Below, in pieces: positions 22,384 through 33,022 of a DNA stretch of 64,000 bases. Numbering within the stretch: the stretch's first letter is position 1; each line of letters starts with the position of its first letter. Made by a program: the position numbers and the translations under genes. Where the stretch lies: the NCBI GenBank assembly GCA_025558075.1, contig JAHLKF010000001.1:1-64000 (forward strand), written 5' to 3'. The DNA comes from Gaertneriomyces semiglobifer (Eukaryota > Chytridiomycota > Chytridiomycetes > Spizellomycetales > Spizellomycetaceae). The notes beneath the pieces were generated by a model that searched no databases, had not been told where the DNA came from, and was given only the letters and a program-made list of their open reading frames with translations.

Positions 22384-23436
22384 ATGACCACCTCTACCAT
22401 GAAAGCGGCCGTCGTCCTGGACTACGGAGACAAGGATCCCATCGTGGAGATGAAAGACGATGTGGCGAAACCAGTCAGACGATCTGGAAAGCGTGAACTG
22501 CTGGTGAAAGTGTTGGCGTGTTCAACCGCGTTCGGTGATGTCCATATGCTCAGTGGTCGGCTATCGCTCGTACTCAAACCGCCACAACTTCCATACATCC
22601 CTGGAAAAGATATTTGCGGAATAGTCGAGCAAGTCGACGGTAACAGTGCGTTCAAAGTAGGCGATGTGGTCGTTGCGTCCAGGGACTTTAGTGCATATGG
22701 CGGGTTGGCTGAGTATGCTGTGGTTCAAGAAAGCAAAGCGTGCTTGAAACCGGACAACGTAGATGTTCTCACGGCTGCTGCGTGTGCAGATAGCGCCATT
22801 ACAGCAATGAGGGCAACAGAGCTGGCGTGCTTGAAACAAGGCGAACGTGTTCTTGTTCTTGGTGGATCCGGAGGAGTTGGATCGGTTGTCATCCAATTGG
22901 CCGTACACGCCAATTCTTCTTATGTGGCGACAACTTCTACTCAGCAGGACATGTGCAAAGGTCTGGGTGTTGCCAAGGTGATTGACTACCAAACCGAGAA
23001 CTGGTGGGATATGGAAGAATTCAAAAGCACCAAGTTTGATGTCATTGTGGATTGCGTTGGAGGGAACGATCACTATACGAAGGCGCAAGGCGTGCTGAAG
23101 GACAAGTCCGAAGGTGGCCGATTTGTAGCAGTTGTTGGAGATGAGCCACTTCCAAATGTAAAGACAGTGATGCAATTGGCATCATTCGCAAGCAGCATGA
23201 TATGGAAATCGATATGGACCAAAGTATGGCGTGGGGTGCCATCGTATGTTACTGTGGCATCCAGTACCACACAGGAATACCTCGAGAAAGTGATGGCCCT
23301 GGTGAAGGAGGGAAAGCTGAAAATCGTGATGGAAACGTCGGGTCCGTTTCCCTTTACTGCCCAAGGCGTCAAGGATGCTCTGGCGCTGCAAGCTTCCAGG
23401 CACGCTCATGGCAAAGTCGTCGTGAAGGTCGAATAG
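22384..23436 (+). CDS. Zinc-free MDR-family oxidoreductase (quinone reductase / RTN4IP1-like)
   Basis: A single exon of 350 residues starting at the ATG after the TATA box. The GroES-like N-terminal half (KAAVVLDYGDKDPIVEMKDD, PYIPGKDICGIVEQV, KVGDVVVAS) precedes a Rossmann fold with the AGG-type loop VLVLGGSGGVGSVVIQLA, followed by VAKVIDYQTENWW and FDVIVDCVGG. The structural-zinc cysteines and the catalytic-zinc histidine of alcohol dehydrogenases are not apparent, which places it with quinone/enone reductases using NADPH. It has no targeting sequence and should be cytosolic. The substrate is not predictable. Lack of introns sets it apart from most neighbours and may reflect acquisition or retrocopying, but intronless genes also occur nearby (VOC protein, MTQ2). 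Confidence 0.88.
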   Translation: MTTSTMKAAVVLDYGDKDPIVEMKDDVAKPVRRSGKRELLVKVLACSTAFGDVHMLSGRLSLVLKPPQLPYIPGKDICGIVEQVDGNSAFKVGDVVVASRDFSAYGGLAEYAVVQESKACLKPDNVDVLTAAACADSAITAMRATELACLKQGERVLVLGGSGGVGSVVIQLAVHANSSYVATTSTQQDMCKGLGVAKVIDYQTENWWDMEEFKSTKFDVIVDCVGGNDHYTKAQGVLKDKSEGGRFVAVVGDEPLPNVKTVMQLASFASSMIWKSIWTKVWRGVPSYVTVASSTTQEYLEKVMALVKEGKLKIVMETSGPFPFTAQGVKDALALQASRHAHGKVVVKVE

Positions 23437-23728
23437 GCGTCTGCATACAAGGACGTATTTCCATGGTCTCCTATAAGATGACCATTATCCATGCATATAG
23501 GTAAGAACTTGTCCGTCAAACATGTAGTGCGCCCGGATTCGATTGCAGTTTGCGCCACAACGTGAATCAGAAAACGAACTGGTGGAATACATACGGGCTC
23601 TGGGCGCTACCCGTATATACATTTATTTGTACATATCCAGCAGAGCTCTACACACACTACTATGCAATAGTATTACATAACTTACAGCCATCAGCGTTCC
23701 AAAATTCGTTGCAGTCATTTTAATTGCA

Positions 23729-26700
23729 TCAGTCCGTTTCATAGGCTAGACTTGATGACAACCATCGCTCAACCTCGGCAACAGGCATTCCTTTACGGGC
23801 AGCATAGTCTTCGATTTGATCTTTCTCCATCTTTCCAACGGCAAAATACTTGGCATCTCTGTGGCCAAACAAAATGGCAGACACGGAGGCAGCGGGTGTC
23901 ATGGCCTATAGGCAAAAATGTCAGCAAATGCCCACGCCCGTTCGCTGAGAGAACAGCCACTTACCAAAGACTCGGTTAAACCAATACCCGTTTCCTTCTC
24001 AATATCCATTATCTTCCACATCGTTTCCTTCTCAGTATGATCAGGCTGACTTGGGTAGCCCGGAGCAGGTCGGATACCTTGGTACTTCACCTGCAACAGT
24101 TCGGCTTCCGAAAGGTCCTCATCAGGTGCGTATCCCCAGTGTTCCTTACGAATGTCCTTATGTACAAGCTCTGCTAAGGCCTCAGTAAGGCGATCAGCAA
24201 GAGCCTTCAACATGATGCTGTTGTAGTCGTCATGCTGCTTCTCATACTCGGCGCACTTTTCGTCTACACCGAATCCACAAGATACCGCGAACGCGCCAAT
24301 ATGGTCGACAAGCCCAGTCTCTTTTGGAGCAATGAAATCCGTTAATGAGTAGTAAGGCTCGTCGGAATCAGAATCCTTTTCAGCTTGTTGACGGAGTCCA
24401 TAGTATTTTCCAATGGACTTTGTGCGACTAGCATCTTCGTAAATTTCAATGTCTTCGCCGATAGCGTTCGCCGGCCAAAATCCGACAATGGCGACTGCCT
24501 TCAAAATGCTCTGATCACAGATCTCTTTCAACATTGCCTGGGCGTCATCGTAAAGTTTCTTCGCTTCCGGACCGACGGTCTCATCATTAAAGATCTTCGG
24601 AAAGCCTCGGTTAGGATAGCGTCCACGGAGCTGCCATGTTTGGAAGAAGGGGTTCCAATCAATGTAGGGAATGAGTGACTTGAGATCGTAATCTCGGAAA
24701 GTCCTTGATCCGTAGAACTTGGGTTTACATGGTATCGTGTCCTGTTTCCACTCAATCTTGCCTCGGTTAGCGATGGCATCTTTCAATGACAGATAACGGC
24801 GGTCTCTTAACCCTTCGTAGTGCTCCGCGCGCAAGTCCTCGTACTCATCCGTAATATCCTCAGTAAAGTCTTCTTTCGCTTTCTCATCCAGCAAAGCAGA
24901 GACAACAACTACTGACCGAGACGCATCCAAAACGTGGATTGCAGGCTGAGAATAACGCGGAGCAATTTTCACCGCTGTGTGCATTTTTGACGTGGTGGCA
25001 CCTCCGATCAGAAGTGGAATCCTGAGTCCCTTTCTTTCCATCTCTTTTGCGACATAAACCATCTCGTCCAAACTTGGAGTGATCAACCCTGACAAACCAA
25101 TTACATCGGCCTTCTCCCTGATGGCCGCCTCCAAAATCTTGTCGCAAGGAGTCATCACACCAAGATCAATGATTTTGTAATTGTTGCATCCCAGAACGAC
25201 ACCCACAATGTTTTTGCCAATGTCGTGCACGTCACCCTTGACAGTGGCGAGTACAACCGTTCCATTGTACGCAGAATTCGGATCGTCCGCCATACCAGTT
25301 TTAGCAAGGTTCTCCAAACGCTCCTGTTCCATAAACGGAATCAGATGTGCAACTGCAGTCTTCATCACGCGGGCACTCTTGATGACCTGCGGTAAAAACA
25401 TCTTTCCGGCTCCGAAGAGTTCACCAACCACAGCCATGCCAGCCATGAGAGGCCCCTCAATGACATTGAGAGGTCGTGGATACCTGATGTTGTTCAAGCG
25501 AGCCTCTTCCGTGTCCTCAACAATATATTTGGTGATGCCCTTCACTAGAGCATACTTCAGACGCCCTTCCACATCCTCCGTCCGCCATACTTCCGTCTCG
25601 CTACTCGTTTTGGACGCATCTTTCCCGTGCGTTTCAGCATACGCCAAAAGCTTTTCCGTCACCTCCGGGTCACGATTCCAAATGGCATTCTCGCAAATCT
25701 CCAGCAAGTCTTTGGGGATGTCGTCATAGATAGTGAGAAATCCTGCGTTAACAATTCCCATATCAAGTCCGGCACGGATGGCATGGTACAAGAACACACT
25801 GTGCATGGCCTGACGTAGCACCTCTTTGCCACGGAAAGAAAATGAAAGATTGGAGACACCTCCGCTGATCTTTGCGCCAGGAAGATTTGCTTTGATCATC
25901 CGGCAGACTTCGATGAATTCAACAGCGTAGTTGTTGTGTTCCTCCATCCCAGTGGCGATGGTTAAGATGTTGGGATCGAATATAATCTCACTCCCTTGGA
26001 AGCCAACTACCTCCGTCAAAATCTTATATGAACGAGAGCAAATGTCAAACTTGCGCTGTTTGTCCACTGCCTGCCCTTCCTCATCGAATGCCATGACGAC
26101 AACCGCAGCACCGAAGCGCTTACATATTTTTGCCTTCTTAATGAAATCCTCCTCTCCCTCCTTCAAGCTGATCGAGTTCACAATACACTTGCCTTGGGCA
26201 CATCTCAAACCAGCAAGGATAACTTCAAAGTTTGAGGAATCCACCATGATTGGAACTTTGGCAATATCCGGCTCTGACGAGATGTAGTTTAAGAATTTTG
26301 TCATGGCTGCTTTGCCATCGAGTAGTCCTTCATCCATGTTGATGTCAATGACCTGCGCACCATTCTCAACCTGAGCCCTCGCAATCGCTAGAGCCTCCTC
26401 GTACGCTCCATTCAGAATCTTTTTGGCAAAGACTTTTGAACCCGAAACGTTGCATCGTTCACCGATGTTAACAAAACCGGTATTCTTGTTGATCTTCAAC
26501 GTTTCCAAGCCTGAAATAATCAGCGTTTCAGGATCCATTATTGGCGGCTGTCGAGGTTTGAACGCTTTGCACATTTCGGCGATCGCCCGAATATGAGCCG
26601 GAGTCGTTCCACAGCATCCACCAACGATATTCAGCAAACCAAGTTGTGCAAAAGGTTGTACTTGTTTGGCCATATCCTCTGGAGATTGGTCGTACCCACC

Positions 26701-27591
26701 GAAAGTATTAGGGAGACCTGCGTTGGGGTAACAGATAACATACGTAGGGTTGTTTTTAGAGATGTTTTGTAGGAACGGAAGCATCTGATCTGCACCCAAC
26801 GCGCAGTTCAGTCCAATAGCCAAGGGATTAGAGTGGGTGACGGACGCAATGAACGCTTCTCCAGTTTGTCCAGAAAGCGTGCGGCCAGACTGGTCGACAA
26901 TGGTGCCGGATACGAGAATGGGAACCCGGTCGTATCCCTCCTCGTCAAAAACTTGATCTATCGCATAAAGAGCAGCCTTTGAGTTCAATGTGTCAAAGAT
27001 GGTCTCCACCAGGAGAACATCGGATCCTCCGTCGAGAAGGCCCCGTACTTGCTCCGCGTACGCAATAACCATAGCGTCAAAGGTTGTGGCACGGTATGAG
27101 GGGTTTTCCACCGAGGGGGAGATCGAAAGCGTTTGGTTTGTAGGGCCTATGGCGCCAGCAACGTAGCGCGGCTTTGAGGAGTCTTTGGCGGTATATTCGT
27201 CGCAGGCCTTCCGGGCCAGCTCTGCAGATACTTTATTCAACTCATACGCAAGGTCCTGCATGAGGTAATCTGCCTGCGCAATAGTGGTTGAGGAGAATGT
27301 GTTGGTTTCGATGAAGTCTGCTCCGGCGTCAAGGTACTGGCAATGGATGTCATATATAGCTTGCGGTTGAGTTAGAGAAAGCAAGTCGTTATTCCCTTTC
27401 AAGAAGTCTTTCGGATGATCTTTGAAGCGCTCGCCACGGAAGTCTTCTTCCGAAAACTTGTATCGTTGAATCATGGTGCCCATGGCTCCGTCGATGAACA
27501 TGATCCGCTCTCGTAAGGTCTGTTGAAGAGTTGCCTCCACTTTGGCACCTTTCCCAGGGGCCTTGCCCACTGGATGACAACCGACAGACAT
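23729..27591 (-). CDS. metH: Cobalamin-dependent methionine synthase (MetH)
   Basis: Two exons, 23965-27591 and 23729-23905, give 1267 residues, the full MetH length. Four modules follow in order. The homocysteine-binding barrel has [15 protein letters not shown] and zinc ligands in GLNCALG (near 263) and VGGCCGTTP (near 326). The pterin-binding barrel has [14 protein letters not shown]. The cap and B12 module has the cobalt-ligand motif DVHDIGKN near 785 with [13 protein letters not shown]. The reactivation domain has [16 protein letters not shown] and ends [18 protein letters not shown] across the splice. The enzyme methylates homocysteine with methyl-tetrahydrofolate through methylcobalamin. 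The start is the ATG at 27591; the frame extends to 27684 only through a TTG. Presence implies uptake or use of B12, which Dikarya lack. Confidence 0.98.
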
Positions 27592-28026
27592 TGTTGTGTC
27601 CAGCTGGATGTAGCGTTGAATGTTGAGCGGAAAGTTGAACTCTACGAAACGAGCTCTGGTTGTAAGTCTTCCTTTCCCGTGCAAAAAAGAGCATTTCTTG
27701 GCTGGGAACTCACCTATAAGCGCAGCAACTATTTCGTCTATTCACATGCAGTACGCCCAATCCCTCTTTGGCCAATCCAGCTACCGTATTTGACTGGCGG
27801 CGACTTGGTTTGTATGGGTGTGTGGTTCGTTGCCGTCTTGAAGCGTATGTGGAAATAAGTGGGAACGGCCTGCGCGTGGGAGATCTTTTGCAAATCACTG
27901 ATCAGAACAGATTTTGGGGCGATTATCTTGTCAGCGGCTTGAATACATTTTCGACTGCGAGTCTACGCCCAGTTGCAAGGCCCATTCAACGGACGACAAA
28001 CATCACCTGTACGTCGCAAGGAAGCT
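27592..28026. other. Divergent promoter region metH / MTQ2
   Basis: 435 bases between two start codons. Open reading extends on both strands but lacks an ATG consistent with either protein's conserved N-terminus. No cobalamin riboswitch-like element was recognised by eye. Confidence 0.5.
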
Positions 28027-28689
28027 ATGTCGGCAACCACAACTGCCCATCACCCGACTCCGGACCTTTCGCACCTCAAGGCTGCGGACTGGAGGCAGAT
28101 TTACGAACCTGCCCAGGACACATTCCTCTTCCTGGATGCCTTAGAAAACGACATAGACCTTCTGAAACAACGTCGGCCCACTGTGTGCCTTGAAATTGGG
28201 TCTGGTTCGGGCTGTGTAATGACTTTTCTTGCAACGTTGCTGGGATCTAGCAATGCTTTGTACTTGACAACAGATGTAAATCCTCAGGCAGCTACAGCAA
28301 CTATGCAAACTGGGCGCAGGAATGGTGTGCCAATTGACACTCTCCGGTCGGATTTGTTTCCACCGTGGCATAAGCAATGGAATCGTACGGTAGATGTGCT
28401 GCTCTTCAATCCGCCATATGTTGTTACGCCTTCTGAGGAAGTGGGTTCTCAGTCGATAGAGGCCGCGTGGGCCGGTGGTGTGGATGGGAGGGAAGTCATT
28501 GACAGGGTTCTCCCTCTTGTTGATAATATCTTGAGCAAGAATGGCCTCTTTTACATGGTGGTTATCCGCGAAAATAAGCCCGAAGAGATCATGGACTACA
28601 TGCACAAAATGGGCGGCTTCAAGTGCGAGATTGTTCTCAGCAGGAAAGCAGGGACAGAAAGACTCAGCATACTGCGCTTCATGCGCTAA
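28027..28689 (+). CDS. MTQ2: eRF1 glutamine N5-methyltransferase (Mtq2 / HEMK2 / N6AMT1)
   Basis: A single exon of 220 residues. It shows the class I methyltransferase motif I VCLEIGSGSGCVMTFLA, an upstream YEPAQDTFLFLDAL that is characteristic of the HemK2 branch, the TTDVNPQAATA acidic loop, and the catalytic LLFNPPYVVTP motif (NPPY), which binds the target glutamine side chain. The AWAGGVDGREVIDRVLP stretch also matches this subfamily. With Trm112 as partner it methylates the Gln of the GGQ motif of eRF1; the animal enzyme can also methylate lysine on histone H4. It is divergent from metH, a producer of methyl groups for AdoMet, though this adjacency may be chance. Its stop is 48 bp from the stop of CSC1. 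Confidence 0.95.
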   Translation: MSATTTAHHPTPDLSHLKAADWRQIYEPAQDTFLFLDALENDIDLLKQRRPTVCLEIGSGSGCVMTFLATLLGSSNALYLTTDVNPQAATATMQTGRRNGVPIDTLRSDLFPPWHKQWNRTVDVLLFNPPYVVTPSEEVGSQSIEAAWAGGVDGREVIDRVLPLVDNILSKNGLFYMVVIRENKPEEIMDYMHKMGGFKCEIVLSRKAGTERLSILRFMR

Positions 28690-28737
28690 CACACAGCGCT
28701 GCCCGTTAGACACAAAATCAGACGATCCTGCTGAAAA

Positions 28738-31700
28738 CTATGATCGCAATTGACTTAAAACACGTCCTTTAGTGTCAATAGTGGCTCCTTCCGTTACTAC
28801 GACCACACCGTCTCCTACAGCTTGCTCAATCTCACGCTGAAGCTCAACCGCAATTCCGTATTGATCTCCGGGAATCCAGACCTTGAGCGGCGCCGACCGG
28901 CCAGACGGAGGCGAAAGGCGCTCAACAAAATCTGATGGCCCCGCGTACCGACGAGGGGATGGAGATAGCAACGCTGAGTTCTCGAGATTGGCATTCTCAT
29001 CAGAATCTGAAATCATTCCCGAGTCGGATTCGGAGTCGGATACAACATCACCGTGGTCATCAAGGGTATCAACCGATATGCGCGATGTAGAGTTGTTTTG
29101 GGTATCCGCCCGCTCAGTGCGACCTACTGCCCCTGTCGGCTCTTTCCTTTTAACCAGGCGCGTCACATATTGCTTTATAGCCGTTATCATGCGAACAATC
29201 GCCGCACGCGGTCCACCCCAAAGCTCAGTCTCGGAAACCTGTGGCGAAGAGAGCTGCCGGCCACCATCGCGATCCTTCGAGAGCAACGAACCCGTAGAGC
29301 TGTTATTTTGCGCCATGCGTGCTTCGTATTTCAATACTGCTTTCGCAGGTACTGCCCGCATCAAGGGATTGTAAAGACTGGCGTGGTGATGGCACAATCC
29401 GACGAAAGCCATCCCACAAACGATAATGATTGCCTGTGGAAAAGCTTCCTTGAGGATGAATAAGCCTAGTAGTACCAGCTGATGGAGGTAGATGCCGACA
29501 AACAACTGTCTGGCCTAAACAGGAAAGCACCATTGTCAGCTCGCGCATCAACAAGAATTGCAGTTCTTGGTTAAGGCTTACCGCTACGTGTAAATACTGG
29601 CCGCCCGTATCGCTCAGGTGATTGTACACATACTGAAACTGGTAACCGTACGCCATCCGCCAAAGGAGGAAATACAAGACGACGAAAACCTGCGGTGGAG
29701 AGAAAAGAGATACGTCAATTCGCCTGTAACTCATCGCATCATCATCAAAGTGGCGGTTTGATCTTACCAAAACCAACGGTGCAATTGTACAGTAAGTCAG
29801 GCCGACGGTTGCAACGAAGGAATGCTGTGAGAGAATGGTCCCCGGTCTGAATTTTTCAGGCTTGCAGCGCCTTTCGATGCTACGAGGAGTCTTCGCGAAG
29901 TATTTCTTACCGAGAGGCTTGATGATCAGGTTCCCCAATTGCAACAACTCAGATGAAGGACCAGATATAGATAGGAGCATGACGTAGTTGACGAAGAAGT
30001 TAGATACAGTCGGGATACTTGTTGCTAGGATGTTGAGGATTCGACCAGGATATTCGACCAAATTGCGTAAAGCTGTGAAGACCGAGCCTGATATCGTGAT
30101 GACAAGAAGAATGTTGAATACCTATAGGGAAAATCAGCACAGGCGGCCAAAGGCAACATGGTTGTAGCGTGGATACTAGCCGGGCTTACCAGAAAAACGT
30201 AATAGAACACGAGCAAGCGCAGCTCAATGCTCGTCTTCAGAGGGTATCCCGCGAAGCGTGACAAAGCTACAACCGTTTTTGATGAGGATGATGCCTCTAG
30301 TTTGGCTTTGCCTCCTGAATCTAGGCGACTTCGAACTCTTACCTCGCATCACAATTCTATAGGAAGACTTCAGCTTACTTTCATGATGTCCGAGCAATGA
30401 TGCAATGATTATACTCACGGAACGAGTAAGAAGACGAGCTTGACGGCGACAGTAGGTACTACTCCTTGAATAACTCCTTTAACGGCTGGTGTGAAATTAT
30501 TGAAGAACTTCAAGAATGGAGCATACTGCACACCAATTCCACATCAGATTCTAATGCATGTCCGTACGGCCGAAGATTGATTGACTTACATATATGAGCT
30601 TATCAAGCGTAGCAATGGACGACAGTATCGTTGCTGTCATGGTCAACGCAAAAAGAAAGTCAGTGCACGACCCCAATAGCTGTTTGCGAGCTCACAACGT
30701 ACTGATGGAGGCCCACGCTACGGTCATGGCGAGAGTGATGACGGTCGCCACGATCGCCTTGCTGCTGCGCTCGTAGAATGGAACATCTAAATTATTCCAG
30801 ATGATATCTTTCTCAGACACTCCAGCGTAGCGATCGGCCATTACTCCCGGCGCGCTGTGTATATTGGCCAAGGCCGCAACGTGTGGTGAGAAAATGTCCG
30901 TAAATATTATGAAGGCAACGCCTTGCACTCGGCCATTTCTAGTTGCAATCATCCGCTGGCGTTGCTCCTCTAGTTTCCGTGAATATCTTGCCAGGACCTT
31001 AATATCGTGTGATATTTGGTCCCATTCTGTCCCAAAGAAAACGAACGACTTGCTGGTTGGTCGTCCGACGTTGTTCTTCACATTGGCACCTTGATCCGGG
31101 ATAGTGATGCAATGTTCGGTGTTATTCAATGTCTTATCAGAGATCCCAGGGTATAAGGTCCCTGGTGCTTCTTCTATGGCATTCTGTTGGGAATACAATG
31201 GCAGTATAACCCCTAACGCTGGCTGGGCGCTTTGTGCGCTATGGACACTGCCAACTTCTGATGCCGCTCTCATATTGGCCGTTTCAGAAATCGCACTCAT
31301 CTATAATGGTAGCGGGGGGGTCAGTAGTAACCTCCATGGAGGAACCATGAGAACATCAAGTACCTCCTGATGAAGCGAGTCGCCATAATCCATAGTGTGT
31401 TTATCGGGAGTGACGCTTCCTTTGCGATGCCCTCGTTTGGCTCCGACAATATCTTTCAAGTATCGTACAAGCGTCTTCTCAAGATGATCTCTTCCTTTCC
31501 GTTTTGCCTCTGCATAATGATCCAGTCTCCTGCTCTTCTTCAGGACCATCACCGCATGAACACAACCAGGCTGAACTCTATCGAACAATGCTTGCAGCTT
31601 GGCGGGGTCCCGCAGATTCTTCGGAATGTCACGAATGAGAAGAGAGTAGCCGGAGACTGAAGTTCGTTGTTGCTCGCTCAGCATGAAAGAATGCCGTAGG

Positions 31701-32465
31701 TATGCCGCTTTCTTCAGTAGCTTAAAAATGGTCACCACACAACCGACTGTGACGAGATTGAATGTTAACACTCTAAGTTCCCACCGGCGCGCTGGTCTGA
31801 ATCGTACGTACTTGAGAAAATCCAACTAACTGTCAAATGAGCCCTTGGGAAAGCGCATTAGGTCAATCACTTCAATGCATGTGGACTTCGGAACGTTGGG
31901 CAACTCACCATAATCGTCGGGTCTGATCCGCGCGAATGTTGGCCAGCGTCAATATGGACAGCCCTTTCAAATTTTGTCCTCCGGTAATGTGGAGCGGAAA
32001 TAAGGTGACAATAGCCACAATGATTGAGTAGCCAAAATACCGCCAAAGAGTGCGAAGATAATATATCATAGCAAACTAACACACATTTGTGAGAAAACTA
32101 GAGCATGCGTTTATGTTTTGATTCACTTACTGCATCGTAGCCGGCCTTCTGTATACACTCCTCCTCTGACCAGGATATGCATGACTTCAGCAGCTCGAGC
32201 CCACTTTTAGAGACTGTCCGGAATCTGAATAAGATGCCTGTAAGATTTTGAGCTGGTTTGGTCAAGTTATTCACTCTCACCTCTCAGGCACAAGGTAGGT
32301 TTTGGGCATGTATATGGACGGGACATGCTTGCGAACGACGCAGAAAGAACTGAAGAATAACAGTCCCAAGAAGCCGTTGAATACGAGGGACGAGAGAAAC
32401 GTTGAAACGCTAGATTGCCCAGCGCTCCGGAGAATTTCTTGTTGCGATGGAGGCGCACCTGACAT
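28738..32465 (-). CDS. CSC1: CSC1/TMEM63 family osmo-/mechanosensitive cation channel
   Basis: I rebuilt 13 exons: 32281-32465, 32131-32224, 31909-32075, 31812-31843, 31364-31746, 30703-31300, 30590-30633, 30419-30525, 30343-30356, 30190-30266, 29768-30121, 29582-29689 and 28738-29514. All phases close, giving 979 residues. It shows the N-terminal TM segment (VFNGFLGLLFFSSFCVV), the ILTLANIRADQTRRLWAHL stretch, a cytosolic RNA-recognition-like domain (SGYSLLIRDIPKNLRDP), KDIIWNNLDVPFYER before the TM core, IVMRALSRFAGYPLKTSIEL, and later TM helices through VFVVLYFLLWRMAYGYQFQY. The last 200 residues are an acidic, Ser-rich cytosolic tail. Family members are calcium-permeable channels opened by membrane tension or hyperosmotic shock. 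One exon is only 14 nt and another 32 nt. Confidence 0.93.
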
Positions 32466-33022
32466 TTCCTTTGGTGTACTGCAACCAAAGTTGTCGTTTG
32501 AAGGGACCTGCTGGAAAGTTAAAGCCCCAAAGTGGGGTCGGCCGTAAGGTGGTGACGTCAGAAGCTACTGAGGCTCTTCATCATGCGCTTCCCATTCGGC
32601 GACGCAGACGTCTGTGCCTGACTGACCCATTCATAGCATGTACAGTTCATAACAGGGACCAGGTGCTTCATTATACATGGATCTGGATTTGTGGGTCCGT
32701 ACGCATAGTACGTTTGGAGCTTCTTCATTCCTGACGTGCGTCGTCGGCGGTGATTATGTCAGCCATACTTTCATATGGCTGAACGCGTCAATGAACGGGT
32801 GAGGACAATATCCTAGTCGCCTCAGAACGCATGGTGAGAATCGCGTATGAAGTACCGATGGATAATCTGCAGCATGCAGCGTTAGAACTCGCGCAAAATG
32901 TGGGTGTGATAATGAACAACGTTTCCTGGAAACAGGGAAGGTGCATTCGAATACACAAATGCAGAACTGTTGGGCGACTCTATGGAACCCTGCCGGGAAC
33001 GAGTTGATCATAGCACTCCATC
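32466..33022. other. CSC1 promoter region / VOC gene 3' flank
   Basis: 557 bases upstream of CSC1 and downstream of the VOC gene. Several short frames exist on both strands; none resembles a known protein. Confidence 0.55.

Noticed and set aside
22561..23175. 204-codon frame antisense to the MDR oxidoreductase
   Set aside because: It is a shadow of a well-conserved plus-strand gene with no recognisable domain.
27592..27684. N-terminal extension of metH to 27684
   Set aside because: It starts at TTG, has no ATG, and the conserved MetH start is reached from the ATG at 27591.
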